A stretch of DNA of 64,000 nt, taken from Kutzneria kofuensis (GTDB lineage: Bacteria > Actinomycetota > Actinomycetes > Mycobacteriales > Pseudonocardiaceae). The notes under the pieces were generated by a model. That model did not search any database. It was not told the origin of the DNA and saw only the letters and a program-made list of their open reading frames with translations. Positions 31,422-42,254 of this stretch are shown here, piece by piece (the first letter of the stretch is position 1; every line of letters starts with the position of its first letter). The stretch is taken from assembly GCF_014203355.1 (NCBI RefSeq), contig NZ_JACHIR010000001.1, positions 6,822,038 to 6,886,037 of the forward strand, in the 5' to 3' direction. The translations under genes were made by a program, and so were the position numbers.

Positions 31422-32246
31422 ATGCTGCAGGACGAGTTCCGCGAGCTGCTGGCACGGCATGCGCGGCCGGATTCGAGCACGGCGATCGAGGGGGTGCGGA
31501 TCTGCCGGACGGATCGGGCGACGGCGCCGGAGGCGGCGATGTCGGGCACGGTGCTGGCGATCGTGGCGCAGGGCGGCAAGCGGCTCGCGATGGGGGACCG
31601 GCTGCACGACTACGGCGCGGGCCAGTACCTGGTGGCGTCGGTGGATCTGCCGGTGATGGGGCACGCGACCGGCCCGGCGTTGGCGTTCGGGATGACGCTG
31701 GAGCCGGCGGAGATCGCGAGGATGCTCGCGCACAAGCCTCGAAACACCACAGCGCGGCCGGGAATCGCCGTCAGTGACGCGACGGACGAACTGCTGGACG
31801 CGGTGGTGCGGCTGCTGCGCCTGCTCGGCCGGCCACGGGACCGGGCGGCGCTGGCCCCCTTGTACAAGCGGGAGATCCTCTGGCGGCTGCTGACCGGGGA
31901 GCAGGGCGACGCGGTCCGTCAGATCGGCGCCGGAAACCGCGTCACGCGGGCGGTGCGCTGGATCAGGGAGAACTACCCGCGGCCGTTCCGGGTGGCGGAG
32001 CTGGCCGAGCTCGCGGACATGAGCGTGCCGGCGTTCCACCGGAACTTCCGGCTGGTGACGGCGATGACCCCGATCCAGTTCCAGAAGAACATCCGGCTGC
32101 AGTCGGCCAGGCTGCTGCTGGCGAACCGTCCGGTCGACGTCACGAGCGTCGGCTACCGCGTCGGGTACGACAGCCCGTCCCAGTTCAGCCGGGAGTACCG
32201 GCGCCTGTTCGGCGCGCCGCCCAGCCAGGATCGGGCAAGCCGGTGA
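31422..32246 (+). CDS. AraC-family transcriptional regulator
   Basis: The product has about 274 residues. The N-terminal half is an AraC_N-type effector domain (MSGTVLAIVAQGGKRLAMGD, GHATGPALAFGMTLEPAEI). The C-terminal half has two helix-turn-helix units, RVAELAELADMSVPAFHRNF and SVGYRVGYDSPSQFSREYRR. ATG 31422 is chosen because the following residues start the domain; a GTG at 31398 would add eight residues and cannot be excluded. The gene behind it, an aldo/keto reductase, is the commonest type of target for this subfamily. Confidence 0.92.
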   Translation: MLQDEFRELLARHARPDSSTAIEGVRICRTDRATAPEAAMSGTVLAIVAQGGKRLAMGDRLHDYGAGQYLVASVDLPVMGHATGPALAFGMTLEPAEIARMLAHKPRNTTARPGIAVSDATDELLDAVVRLLRLLGRPRDRAALAPLYKREILWRLLTGEQGDAVRQIGAGNRVTRAVRWIRENYPRPFRVAELAELADMSVPAFHRNFRLVTAMTPIQFQKNIRLQSARLLLANRPVDVTSVGYRVGYDSPSQFSREYRRLFGAPPSQDRASR

Positions 32247-32293
32247 GAGGATCTCGCTAGTACGGCGTCCGCGGCCCTGTTTCCCTGGAACAC

Positions 32294-33298
32294 ATGGAAT
32301 ATCGAAAGCTGGGCCGGACCGGGATCGACGTCAGCGTGTACTGCCTGGGCACGATGATGTTCGGGGCGATGGGCAATCCCGACCACGACGAGTCGATCCG
32401 GATCATCCACCGCGCCCTGGACGCGGGCGTCAACTTCGTCGACACCGCCGACGGTTACTCCTTCGGCGAGTCGGAGGAGATCGTCGGCAAGGCGCTCAGG
32501 GGCCGTCGTGACGACGTCGTGCTGGCGACGAAGGTGTTCTACCCGATGGACGACAAGCCCAACCACGGCGGCACCTCGCGGCGCTGGATCGTCACGGAGG
32601 TCGAGAACTCCTTGCGCCGCCTGCAGACCGACCACATCGACCTGTACCAGATCCACCGGCCGAGGCCGGACACCGACATCGAGGAGACGTTGTCCGCGCT
32701 GACCGACCTGGTCCGCAGCGGCAAGGTGCGCGCGATCGGCTCGTCGACCTTCCCGGCCTCGCAGATCGTGGAGGCGCAGTGGGCGGCCGAGCGTCGCGGC
32801 TACGAGCGGTTCCGCACCGAGCAGCCGCCGTACTCGATCATCAACCGGAGCATCGAGCGCGAGGTGCTGCCCGTCTGCCAGCGTTACGGCATGGGCACGC
32901 TGGTGTGGAGCCCGCTGGGCCAGGGTCTGCTCACCGGCCGCTACCGCAGGGACCGGCTCGACACGACCCACCGTGGCGGCCTGATGCCGCAGCACTTCGG
33001 CGACGACCGCAAGCTGGAGGTCGTCGAGCGGCTCGTGCCGCTGGCCGAGAAGGCCGGCCTGCCCATGACGCAGCTGGCGATGGCGTTCGCGATCAACCAC
33101 CCGGGCGTCACCTCGGCGATCATCGGGCCGCGCACCATGGCGCAGCTCGACGACGTGCTGGCCGGCGCGGACGTCCGGCTGGACGACGAGGTCCTGGACC
33201 GGATCGACGAGATCGCGCCGCCCGGCGGCGACGCCAGCCCCAACGCGGTGGCCTACACGCCGCCGGAGATCGCCGACGCCAGGCTCCGCCGCCGCTGA
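32294..33298 (+). CDS. Aldo/keto reductase
   Basis: The product has 334 residues. The catalytic tetrad is visible: Asp in FVDTADGYSFGESEEI, Tyr in the same segment, Lys in LATKVF and His in LYQIHRPR. The NADPH-binding end has SAIIGPRTMAQLDD. It reduces an unknown carbonyl compound. It lies 47 bases downstream of the AraC gene in the same direction and is probably activated by it. It is a distant paralogue of the reductase at 42255. Confidence 0.93.
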   Translation: MEYRKLGRTGIDVSVYCLGTMMFGAMGNPDHDESIRIIHRALDAGVNFVDTADGYSFGESEEIVGKALRGRRDDVVLATKVFYPMDDKPNHGGTSRRWIVTEVENSLRRLQTDHIDLYQIHRPRPDTDIEETLSALTDLVRSGKVRAIGSSTFPASQIVEAQWAAERRGYERFRTEQPPYSIINRSIEREVLPVCQRYGMGTLVWSPLGQGLLTGRYRRDRLDTTHRGGLMPQHFGDDRKLEVVERLVPLAEKAGLPMTQLAMAFAINHPGVTSAIIGPRTMAQLDDVLAGADVRLDDEVLDRIDEIAPPGGDASPNAVAYTPPEIADARLRRR

Positions 33299-33299
33299 A

Positions 33300-34109
33300 T
33301 CACTCGAACGGCTTACGGCCGACGCCGGCGTACACGCCCTCCGGGCCGGGCTCGCGGATGCCGGCGTCCGGGCGCCACTCGGGGGCGCTGACCAGGCCGG
33401 GTTCGACCAGGTCGAGGCCGGTGAACATCGGCGCGACTTCGTCGTAGGTGCGGAAGTACATGGGGTCCCGGCTGTGCTTCATCGCCTCGACGACGCCGGC
33501 CATGGCCTCGGGCTGGTGGTCGGCCGTGAGGTGGGACAACGCGACGTAGCTGCCGCCGGGCAGCGCGTCGCGGTACGCGGCGATGATGCCGGCGGGGTCC
33601 CGGTCGTCGGGCACGAAGTGGAACACGGCGACCATGAGCAGCCCGATGGGGCGGCTGAAGTCCAGGAACTCGCGGGTGATCGGGGCGCCCAGGACGACAT
33701 CGGGATTGGTCAGGTCGCTGGCCAGGACGGTGGCGGCGGGGTTGCCGGCCAGCAGGAGCTCGCTGTGCGCGACGGCGACCTCGTCGTAGTCGACGTACAG
33801 CACCCGCGCCGACGGGTCGGCCTCGTGGGCGATCTCGTGCACGTTGCCGGAGGTGGGAATGCCGGAGCCGAGGTCGAGGAACTGGGTGATGCCCTGCTCG
33901 ATCAGGAACCGCACGGCCCGCCGCAGGAACGACCGGTTGGAGATGGCCACCTGCCGCCCGTCGGGCAGCACCTGCAGCACCTTCTCGCCGACGGCACGGT
34001 CGGCGGCGAAGTTGTGCGCCCCGCCCAGCAGGTAGTCGTACACCCGGGCGGCGCTGGGCAGATCGACATCGACGTCCTTGGGCACCCACGCGGCCTGGTT
34101 GACGGTCAC
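33300..34109 (-). CDS. DUF574-type SAM-dependent methyltransferase
   Basis: A 269-residue protein of the S-adenosyl methyltransferase family expanded in actinomycetes (Methyltransf_19). The signature is ARVYDYLLGGAHNFAADRAV at the N-terminus, then QFLDLGSGIPTSGNVHEIA (SAM site), VLYVDYDEVAVAHS and LLMVAVFHFVPD. Family members are very numerous and their substrates are largely unknown. It converges on the aldo/keto reductase, with stop codons one base apart, and appears to be a single-gene transcript. Confidence 0.92.
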   Translation of the reverse strand: MTVNQAAWVPKDVDVDLPSAARVYDYLLGGAHNFAADRAVGEKVLQVLPDGRQVAISNRSFLRRAVRFLIEQGITQFLDLGSGIPTSGNVHEIAHEADPSARVLYVDYDEVAVAHSELLLAGNPAATVLASDLTNPDVVLGAPITREFLDFSRPIGLLMVAVFHFVPDDRDPAGIIAAYRDALPGGSYVALSHLTADHQPEAMAGVVEAMKHSRDPMYFRTYDEVAPMFTGLDLVEPGLVSAPEWRPDAGIREPGPEGVYAGVGRKPFE

Positions 34110-34171
34110 CGTTCACCCCTCGATCCGATCGGCCCTGCCTGGCAGCGTACCGCCGGTCCACCCGGGGCCGA

Positions 34172-35785
34172 TCAAAGTCGACCGGATGGAGGCATTGACC
34201 GCAGACGGTAGCGCTGCACCTTGCCGGTGGCGGTGCGGGGGAGGCTGTCGAGGAACACGACCTCGCGTGGGTATTTGTAGGGCGCCAGAGTGCGCTTGAC
34301 GAAGTCCTGCAACTCGCCGGCCGTCACCTTGCTGTCTGCACGTGGCACGACGAACGCCTTCACGACGGCGCCGCGCTCGGCGTCGGGGGCGCCGATCACG
34401 GCGGCCTCCAGCACGTCGGGGTGGTCGAGCAGCGCGGCCTCCACCTCGGGGCCGGCGATGTTGTAGCCGGCCGAGATGATGATGTCGTCGTTGCGGGCCT
34501 CGAACCAGTAGTAGCCGTCCTCGTCCCGGTGGTAGCTGTCGCCGGTCAGCGTCCATCCGTTGTGGATGGTCGACCGCTGGCGGTCGTCGCTGAGGTACCG
34601 GCATCCGGTGGGGCCCTTGACGGCCAGCCGGCCGGACACGCCGTCGGGCACGGGATCGCCGTTCTCGTCGAGGATCACGGCCTGGAAGCCGGGCACCACC
34701 CGCCCGGTGGAGCCGGGACGGATCTCCTCGTCGGCGGCGGCGATGTAGATGTGCAGCATCTCGGTGCCGCCGATGCCGTTGATGATGCGGATTCCGGTCT
34801 GCGCCAGGAAATCCCGCCAGGTTCCGGGCGGCAGGTGCTCGCCGGCGGAGATGCAGCGCCGCAGGCCCTTGAGCGCCGATGCCTTGCCGCCGGCCAACAT
34901 CGCGCGGTACGCGGTCGGCGCGGTGAACAGCACGGTGACGCGGTGCTTGGCCACGGCGTCGGCGAGTTCCACCGGCGTGGCGCGCTCCAGCAGCAGGGTG
35001 GAAGCGCCGGCCCGCAAGGGGAAAAGCACGAGGCCGCCGAGTCCGAAGGTGAAGCCGATGGGCGGCGAGCCGGCGAAGACGTCGTCCTGGGTCGGCCGCA
35101 CGATGTGCCGGGAGAAGGTGTCGGCGCAGATCAGCAGGTCCCGGTGGAAGTGCATGGTGGCCTTGGGCCTGCCGGTGGTGCCCGAGGTCGGCGCGAGGAT
35201 GGCCACGTCGTCGGCGGCGGTGGCCACGCTGGTGAAAGTGTCGCTTGTGGACGATGCGAGGGCGGTGAGGTCGTCGGGACCGGGACCGCCGTAGCCGATG
35301 GTGCGTAACGTCGGCGCGCCGAGTCGCAACTCCTCCAGGAACCGGTGGTCACAGATGGCCAGATCCGGCTTCGTCAGCTCGACCAGGCCGGCGATCTCCT
35401 TGGCCCGCAGCAACGGCATCGTCGTGACGGCGACGCCGCCGGCCTTGAGCACGGCGAACCACGCGGCCACCAGCCACGGGTTGTTGGGGCCCCGCAACAG
35501 AACGCGGTTGCCGGGTTTGAGTCCGAAGTGGTCGGTGAGCACGTGCGCGGCGCGGTTGGCGGCGCTGAGCAGGTCGCCGTACGTCCAGGTGCCGGTCTCG
35601 GTGCGCAGGCACGGCCGGTTCGGCCCGAGCCGCCGCACGGTGTCGTCGAGCAGGGAGTCGGCGCAGTTGAGCCAGTCGGGGTAGTGCAGCTCCGGCAGGT
35701 CGAAGACCAGGTCCGGCCAGGCGTCGGCGGGCGGCAGGTGATCACGGCAGAAGGTGTCCACGTGCGCTGATCTGACAACCGGCAT
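34172..35785 (-). CDS. Aryl-CoA ligase (salicylate/2-aminobenzoate-CoA ligase type)
   Basis: A 537-residue ANL-superfamily enzyme. It has the AMP motif LAPTSGTTGRPKATMH, the A5-like NGIGGTEMLHIY motif, GDSYHRDEDGYYWFEARNDD and the C-terminal lysine motif PRTATGKVQRYRLR. The nearest known group is the benzoate/2-aminobenzoate-CoA ligases. Given the salicylyl-CoA hydroxylase and gentisate dioxygenase of the same cluster, the substrate is probably salicylate (or anthranilate). ATG 35785 follows GAGGTG. Its promoter carries a motif shared with the promoter at 38710. Confidence 0.88.
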   Translation of the reverse strand: MPVVRSAHVDTFCRDHLPPADAWPDLVFDLPELHYPDWLNCADSLLDDTVRRLGPNRPCLRTETGTWTYGDLLSAANRAAHVLTDHFGLKPGNRVLLRGPNNPWLVAAWFAVLKAGGVAVTTMPLLRAKEIAGLVELTKPDLAICDHRFLEELRLGAPTLRTIGYGGPGPDDLTALASSTSDTFTSVATAADDVAILAPTSGTTGRPKATMHFHRDLLICADTFSRHIVRPTQDDVFAGSPPIGFTFGLGGLVLFPLRAGASTLLLERATPVELADAVAKHRVTVLFTAPTAYRAMLAGGKASALKGLRRCISAGEHLPPGTWRDFLAQTGIRIINGIGGTEMLHIYIAAADEEIRPGSTGRVVPGFQAVILDENGDPVPDGVSGRLAVKGPTGCRYLSDDRQRSTIHNGWTLTGDSYHRDEDGYYWFEARNDDIIISAGYNIAGPEVEAALLDHPDVLEAAVIGAPDAERGAVVKAFVVPRADSKVTAGELQDFVKRTLAPYKYPREVVFLDSLPRTATGKVQRYRLRSMPPSGRL

Positions 35786-35832
35786 CGGCAGCACCTCTTC
35801 GGTGAGGAGTTGCCACCAGTATGCATTGCCCC

Positions 35833-35845
35833 TGACGACAGTCAA
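35833..35845 (-). promoter_or_regulatory. Operator-like motif over the -35 element of the ligase promoter
   Basis: On the minus strand TTGACTGTCGTCA matches TTGACGGTCGTCA at 38710-38722 at 12 of 13 positions. Its first six bases act as a -35 element, followed after 16 bases by CATACT as a -10 element. The motif is nearly symmetric (TGAC...GTCA). It is a candidate site for the PaaX-type regulator encoded just upstream. Confidence 0.65.
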
Positions 35846-35861
35846 GAGAACGCGATAAAGC

Positions 35862-36719
35862 TCAGGAGATCGCCCCCGCGACATGTGCCCGGGCGCCGTC
35901 CTCCAACCGTTCCCGCATGGCGAAGAACAGGTCCGCGGCACGGGTTCCGACCCAGCCGGCGGGCAGAAGTTCCGCCGGCAGGCCGGGATCCAGGTACGGC
36001 AGCCGACGCCACGACGTCAGCACCCGCACGTAGTCCACGAACGCCTCGCGGCCCTCGCCGGCGCGCTTGCGCTTCCAGCGCTGCCACACCGGCTCGTGCT
36101 CGTCCAGGAACGCCGCGTACTGGCGCTCCAGCTCGTCGAAATCCCACCACTGCCGCATCTTCCTGGCCACGTCGCCGAAGGCCAGGTGGTCGGCGCGGAA
36201 CAGGTCGGCGTAACCGTCCAGATCCTGCTGGCGCAGCATGGCCGCCGTCGCCTCGTGCAGGTGCGCGGGCGCGATCCACACGCCCGGCGCGGCCGTGCCG
36301 AAGCCCAGCCGGGTCAGCCGGGACCGCAGCACGTGCCGCTTGTTGCGTTCGGACTCCGGCACCGAGAACACGGCCAGCAGCCAGCCCTCGTCCAGCGTCG
36401 AGCGGTCCCGGCGGAAGATCCGCTCGTCGCCCTCGCGCAGCACGGCGAGGCCCTCGTCGGACAGCGCGTAGCCGGCGGCGCCGCCGCGCCGCTCGGCCAC
36501 GAGGATGCCCCGCCGCTTCAGCCGCGAGATGGACGAACGCACCGCCGGCTCGTCGATGTCCAGGTCGGCGAGCAGCGTGATCAGCGACGCGACCGACAGC
36601 CACCCGCCGTCCGCACGCGCGTACAGGCCGTACACGGTGACGATGAACTGCCGCGGCTGCGCGGCCCGCGCGCCCGCCTCACCCTCGGTGAATGCCTCCC
36701 CGGCTGCTGTGATCGCCAT
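35862..36719 (-). CDS. PaaX-family transcriptional regulator
   Basis: A 285-residue regulator. The N-terminal winged helix (QFIVTVYGLYARADGGWLSVASLITLLADLDI, then AVRSSISRLKRRGIL) and the middle and C-terminal domains (WLLAVFSVPE, RLGFGTAAPGVWIAP) match PaaX, the aryl-CoA-responsive repressor of phenylacetate genes. It lies between the ring-cleavage genes and the CoA ligase on the same strand. The expected inducer is an aryl-CoA such as salicylyl-CoA. Likely target sites are at 35833 and 38710. Confidence 0.92.
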   Translation of the reverse strand: MAITAAGEAFTEGEAGARAAQPRQFIVTVYGLYARADGGWLSVASLITLLADLDIDEPAVRSSISRLKRRGILVAERRGGAAGYALSDEGLAVLREGDERIFRRDRSTLDEGWLLAVFSVPESERNKRHVLRSRLTRLGFGTAAPGVWIAPAHLHEATAAMLRQQDLDGYADLFRADHLAFGDVARKMRQWWDFDELERQYAAFLDEHEPVWQRWKRKRAGEGREAFVDYVRVLTSWRRLPYLDPGLPAELLPAGWVGTRAADLFFAMRERLEDGARAHVAGAIS

Positions 36720-36743
36720 GTCGGCAAGATAGCAGTGGGGAAT

Positions 36744-37571
36744 TCACCGTGCGTCCACAACGGGATTCCGCAGGGTCCCGATGTTCTGGATGCTCGCCTC
36801 CACGACGTCGCCCGGGCGCAGGAACTGCTGCGGCGTGAAGCTCGCGCCGACGCCCGCGGGGGAGCCGGTGGAGATCACGTCACCCGGTTCCAGTGTCATC
36901 CCGGAGCTGATGTCCGCGATCAGCTCCGGGACGCGGAACAACATGTAGCGGGTGTTGGACTTCTGCTTCACCTCGCCGTTCACCCGCAGCGACAGGTCGA
37001 GGTCGTGTGGGTCGGGGATCTCGTCGGCGGTGCGGATCGCCGGCCCGAACGGGGCGTAGGAGTCCTGTCCCTTGGAGAAGAACCACTGCCCGGAGCGGCG
37101 CTGGTCGCGGGCGCTGATGTCGTTCATGATGCTGTACCCGAAGACGTACGACAGCGCGTCCTCGGCCCGCACCCGCCGCGCGGTGCGGCCGATGACCACG
37201 GCCAGCTCACACTCCCAGTCCAGCTGCTGCGTCAGGTTCCCGTCGTGCTGGATCGGCTCGTCCGGCCCGACCACGGCGGTCGCCGGCTTGCCGAACAGGA
37301 CCGGCCGCTGCGGCAGTTCCTTGTCGGTGTCCAGGGTTCGGGCCGACTCGGCGACGTGCTCGGTGTAGTTCAGGCCGATACCGACGATCTTGCCCGGTCG
37401 CAGCGGAGCGTGCAGCGTCACCTCGGACAGCGGGTGCGTCACGCCGGTCTCGGTGAGTCCACTGTGGAGGGCATCCGGCATGGACTCGGCGGTGGTCTCG
37501 ACGATCTCGTTGTCCCGCTGGGAACCGACCCGCCGCGGGCCGCCGTTGATCGAGTACGTGACTAGCAGCAT
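36744..37571 (-). CDS. Fumarylacetoacetate hydrolase family protein (fumarylpyruvate/maleylpyruvate hydrolase)
   Basis: The product has 275 residues. The FAH fold is shown by KIVGIGLNYTEHVAE, the metal ligands in DWECELAVVIG, and YSIMNDISARDQRR, VISTGSPAGVG and GDVVEASIQNIG. It sits 11 bases behind the gentisate dioxygenase gene. In gentisate pathways an FAH-fold enzyme hydrolyses fumarylpyruvate to fumarate and pyruvate, or maleylpyruvate directly if no isomerase exists. No maleylpyruvate isomerase gene is in the window. ATG 37571 is taken as start. Confidence 0.9.
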   Translation of the reverse strand: MLLVTYSINGGPRRVGSQRDNEIVETTAESMPDALHSGLTETGVTHPLSEVTLHAPLRPGKIVGIGLNYTEHVAESARTLDTDKELPQRPVLFGKPATAVVGPDEPIQHDGNLTQQLDWECELAVVIGRTARRVRAEDALSYVFGYSIMNDISARDQRRSGQWFFSKGQDSYAPFGPAIRTADEIPDPHDLDLSLRVNGEVKQKSNTRYMLFRVPELIADISSGMTLEPGDVISTGSPAGVGASFTPQQFLRPGDVVEASIQNIGTLRNPVVDAR

Positions 37572-37582
37572 TTGGAGTGCCC

Positions 37583-38692
37583 CTATTCGACGGTCTGGTG
37601 GCCGTTGTTGTCCGGGTAGGCCTCCTCGCGCCAGAACGCGAGCGAACGTATCACCGGGAAGTCGTTGTAGGAGAACAGGACGGCGTCGTCGGTGACGCTG
37701 CCATTGGCGTGCTCGTGCCACGCCCACGACGGCACGCAGAACACGTCGCCCTCGTTCCAGTCGAACCGCTTGCCGGCGATCACGGAATGCCCGCTGCCCT
37801 TGGCCACCGTGTACATCACGGACCCGGTGTGCCGGTGCGCCTTGGTGGCCTCGCCGGGCCGCAGCATCTGCAGGTGCGCGCTCATCGTCGGCATCACCGA
37901 GCCGCCGGTGAGCGGGTTGCTGTACTCCAGGATGATGCCGTCGTAGGGGGATCCGTCGCTGGCGGCGGCCACGTCGAGCAGCGCCTGATAGGTCCGCTCC
38001 CACGGGTAGGCGAACAGTGGCGAGTACCGCTTGTCCCACGCCTCGTAGCCGTACGGGCGCAACTGCCCGTGGCCGTAGGTGAGCAGCGAGGAGTTCACCA
38101 CCTCGCCCTGCTTCTGGTACAGGTCCGGGTGCACCTCGTAGAAGCCGGCGTCGTGCGCGTTGACCAGCGGAATGTCCAGCCCGTCCTGCCAGATCACCGG
38201 CTCGTCCGAGCCCTCGTTGCCGTGCTCGTGCCACGTCCAGTTGGGGGTGATCGCGAAGTCGCGCGGGCCGACCTTGAGCTTCTGCCCGTCCACGACGGTC
38301 CACGCGCCCTGGCCCTCCAGCACGAACCGCAGCGCGGCGGCCTGGTGCCGGTGCGCGGTCATGGACTCGCCGGGGCCCATCACCTGCAGGCCGCTGTAGA
38401 GCAGGCCGACGGAGGCGGAGATGTCCTTGCGGCCGGGATTGACCAGCATCACCACGCGGCGGCCGGCGTCGTCGCCGCTGACCAGGCCCAGCGCCTCCAG
38501 CACGAGCGGCCGCAGCTCCCGGTACGACCACAGCGTCGGCACCGACTTCGGCTGCGGGTACCAGGGTTCGATGTCGTTCGCGACCGTCCACAGTGCACCG
38601 GCCTGGAACTTGCCGAGCTTCGCGTAGTACGCCTTGAGATCGTCCGTGTCGACCACCCGCGCGCGGCCGAGCACGTCATCGCTGAGGGTCAT
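37583..38692 (-). CDS. Gentisate 1,2-dioxygenase (bicupin)
   Basis: The product has 369 residues. Two cupin domains are present, with histidine motifs GESMTAHRHQAAALRFVLEG in the first and GEATKAHRHTGSVMYTVAKG in the second. This repeat pattern and the motif WSYRELRPLVLEA are those of gentisate 1,2-dioxygenases. The iron enzyme opens the gentisate ring to maleylpyruvate. It is the first gene of a minus-strand operon with the FAH hydrolase. Its start lies 70 bases from the divergent thioesterase gene. Confidence 0.92.
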   Translation of the reverse strand: MTLSDDVLGRARVVDTDDLKAYYAKLGKFQAGALWTVANDIEPWYPQPKSVPTLWSYRELRPLVLEALGLVSGDDAGRRVVMLVNPGRKDISASVGLLYSGLQVMGPGESMTAHRHQAAALRFVLEGQGAWTVVDGQKLKVGPRDFAITPNWTWHEHGNEGSDEPVIWQDGLDIPLVNAHDAGFYEVHPDLYQKQGEVVNSSLLTYGHGQLRPYGYEAWDKRYSPLFAYPWERTYQALLDVAAASDGSPYDGIILEYSNPLTGGSVMPTMSAHLQMLRPGEATKAHRHTGSVMYTVAKGSGHSVIAGKRFDWNEGDVFCVPSWAWHEHANGSVTDDAVLFSYNDFPVIRSLAFWREEAYPDNNGHQTVE

Positions 38693-38709
38693 GCCGTTAT
38701 CTCCTTATC

Positions 38710-38737
38710 TTGACGGTCGTCATCGTCGCGCTATACC
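38710..38737 (+). promoter_or_regulatory. Promoter with overlapping operator for the thioesterase/hydroxylase operon
   Basis: TTGACG (38710-38715) and TATACC (38732-38737), 16 bases apart, form a good vegetative-type promoter. The -35 is part of TTGACGGTCGTCA, which contains the palindrome TGACG-GT-CGTCA and nearly repeats the motif at 35833. It can also affect the divergent dioxygenase operon. Confidence 0.7.
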
Positions 38738-38761
38738 GTGGAGGTGTCAAGGAGGTGTCCC

Positions 38762-39159
38762 TTGCCCGAGGTGACGATCGAGCGCGCCGTCGAGTGGTAC
38801 GACACCGACGCCGCCGGCCACCAGCACCACTCGGTGATCCTGCGCTGGGCCGAGGCGGCCGAGGCGGAACTGCTCCGCCGACACGGTGTGGCCTGGCTGT
38901 TCGGTCGCACGCCCCGTGTCCGGCACGAGGTCGACTACCGGTCCCGGCTGTGGTTCGGCGAGGTGGCCAAGACCCGGTTCTGGGTGGAGAGCGTCGGCCG
39001 TACCTCGCTGACCTTCGCGTTCGAGGTGCACGGCCGGAACGGCATGGCCGCCAGCGGATCCGTGGTCGTCGTGCACGCCGAACCGGACCAGGGCAAGGCC
39101 ACACCGTGGCCCGCCGAGGTCGTCGAGGCCCTCGGTTCGTCCAACGCGGGAGGCGAGTC

Positions 39160-39163
<4 letters not shown>
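38762..39163 (+). CDS. Hotdog-fold acyl-CoA thioesterase (4-hydroxybenzoyl-CoA thioesterase type)
   Basis: The product has 133 residues. TTG 38762 is preferred because AAGGAGG lies six bases before it; a GTG at 38738 would place the ribosome site inside the gene. The motif WYDTDAAGHQHHSVILRWAE is the active-site segment of YbgC/4-HBT-type thioesterases. Next to a salicylyl-CoA 5-hydroxylase the natural substrate is gentisyl-CoA, giving free gentisate for the dioxygenase. The stop overlaps the hydroxylase start. Confidence 0.9.
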
Positions 39164-41281
<2,118 letters not shown>

Positions 41282-41289
<8 letters not shown>

Positions 41290-42244
41290 GTTCCCGCGGT
41301 TCACCGCCGCCGCCGTGCAGGCCGCGCCCGTCTACCTGGACGCTGCCGCGACCGTCGACAAGGCCGTGTCGCTGATCCACGAGGCCGCCGCCAACGGCGC
41401 TGCCCTGGTCGCGTTCCCCGAGGTCTTCGTGCCCGGTTATCCGTACTGGAACTGGACCATGAACCCCGTCGACGGATCACCTTGGTACGAAAGGCTTTAC
41501 CGCTCGGCCATCGACGTCCCCGGCCCACACGTCGAGACCCTGTGCTCCGCCGCGGCGGCCACCGGCTGCACGGTTGTCATCGGCGTCAACGAACGCGGCC
41601 CGCACAGCCTCGGCGTGCTCTACAACAGCGTCCTGATCATCGGCCCCGACGGCACTCTCCTGGGCGTGCACAGGAAACTGGTGCCCACCTGGGCCGAGAA
41701 GCTCACGTGGACCAACGGCGACGCCAGTTCCCTTCGGGTGCACCGGACCCCGGTCGGTCCGCTCGGCGCGCTGGCGTGCGGTGAGAACACCAACACCCTG
41801 GCCCGCTTCACCCTGCTCGCCCAGGGTGAACTCGTCCACGTGGCCAACTACATCTCGCTGCCCGTCGCCCCGGCCGACTACGACATGTCCGAGGCCATCG
41901 CCATCCGCACCGCCGCGCATTGCTTCGAGGGCAAGCTGTTCTCCGTCGTCTCCTGCTCCACCGTCACCGAGGAGATGATCGAGATCGCCGCCGGCGACAA
42001 CGCCGTGATCGCCGAGCGCATGCGCCGCAAGCGCAGTGCCCTGTCCGGCGTCTTCGGCCCGGACGGCCGGCCGCTGGTCGACCCGCTCGTCGACGAAGAG
42101 GGCATCGTCTACGCCGAGATCGACCTGTCCCGGTGCATCCAGCCCAAGCAGATGCACGACATCATCGGACATTACAACCGTTTCGACATCTTCCACCTCA
42201 CCGTCGACAACACGCCCCGGGCGCCGATCACCTTCACCGCCTAG
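41282..42244 (+). CDS. Nitrilase
   Basis: A 320-residue carbon-nitrogen hydrolase with the catalytic triad Glu47 (FPEVFVPGYPYW), Lys132 (HRKLVPTWAEKLTW) and Cys166 (ACGENTN). CGEN at the cysteine and the longer lysine motif mark true nitrilases rather than amidases. It converts a nitrile to a carboxylic acid and ammonia. ATG 41282 overlaps the hydroxylase gene by eight bases, so the enzymes are coupled. It may supply the cluster with an aromatic acid, for instance from 2-hydroxybenzonitrile. That link is inference. Confidence 0.93.
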
Positions 42245-42254
42245 TGTTGGCGGC

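Noticed and set aside
31422-34109. A natural-product tailoring island formed by the AraC, aldo/keto reductase and DUF574 methyltransferase genes
   Set aside because: No scaffold-forming enzyme is near and these families are scattered widely in actinomycetes. Proximity alone is not enough.
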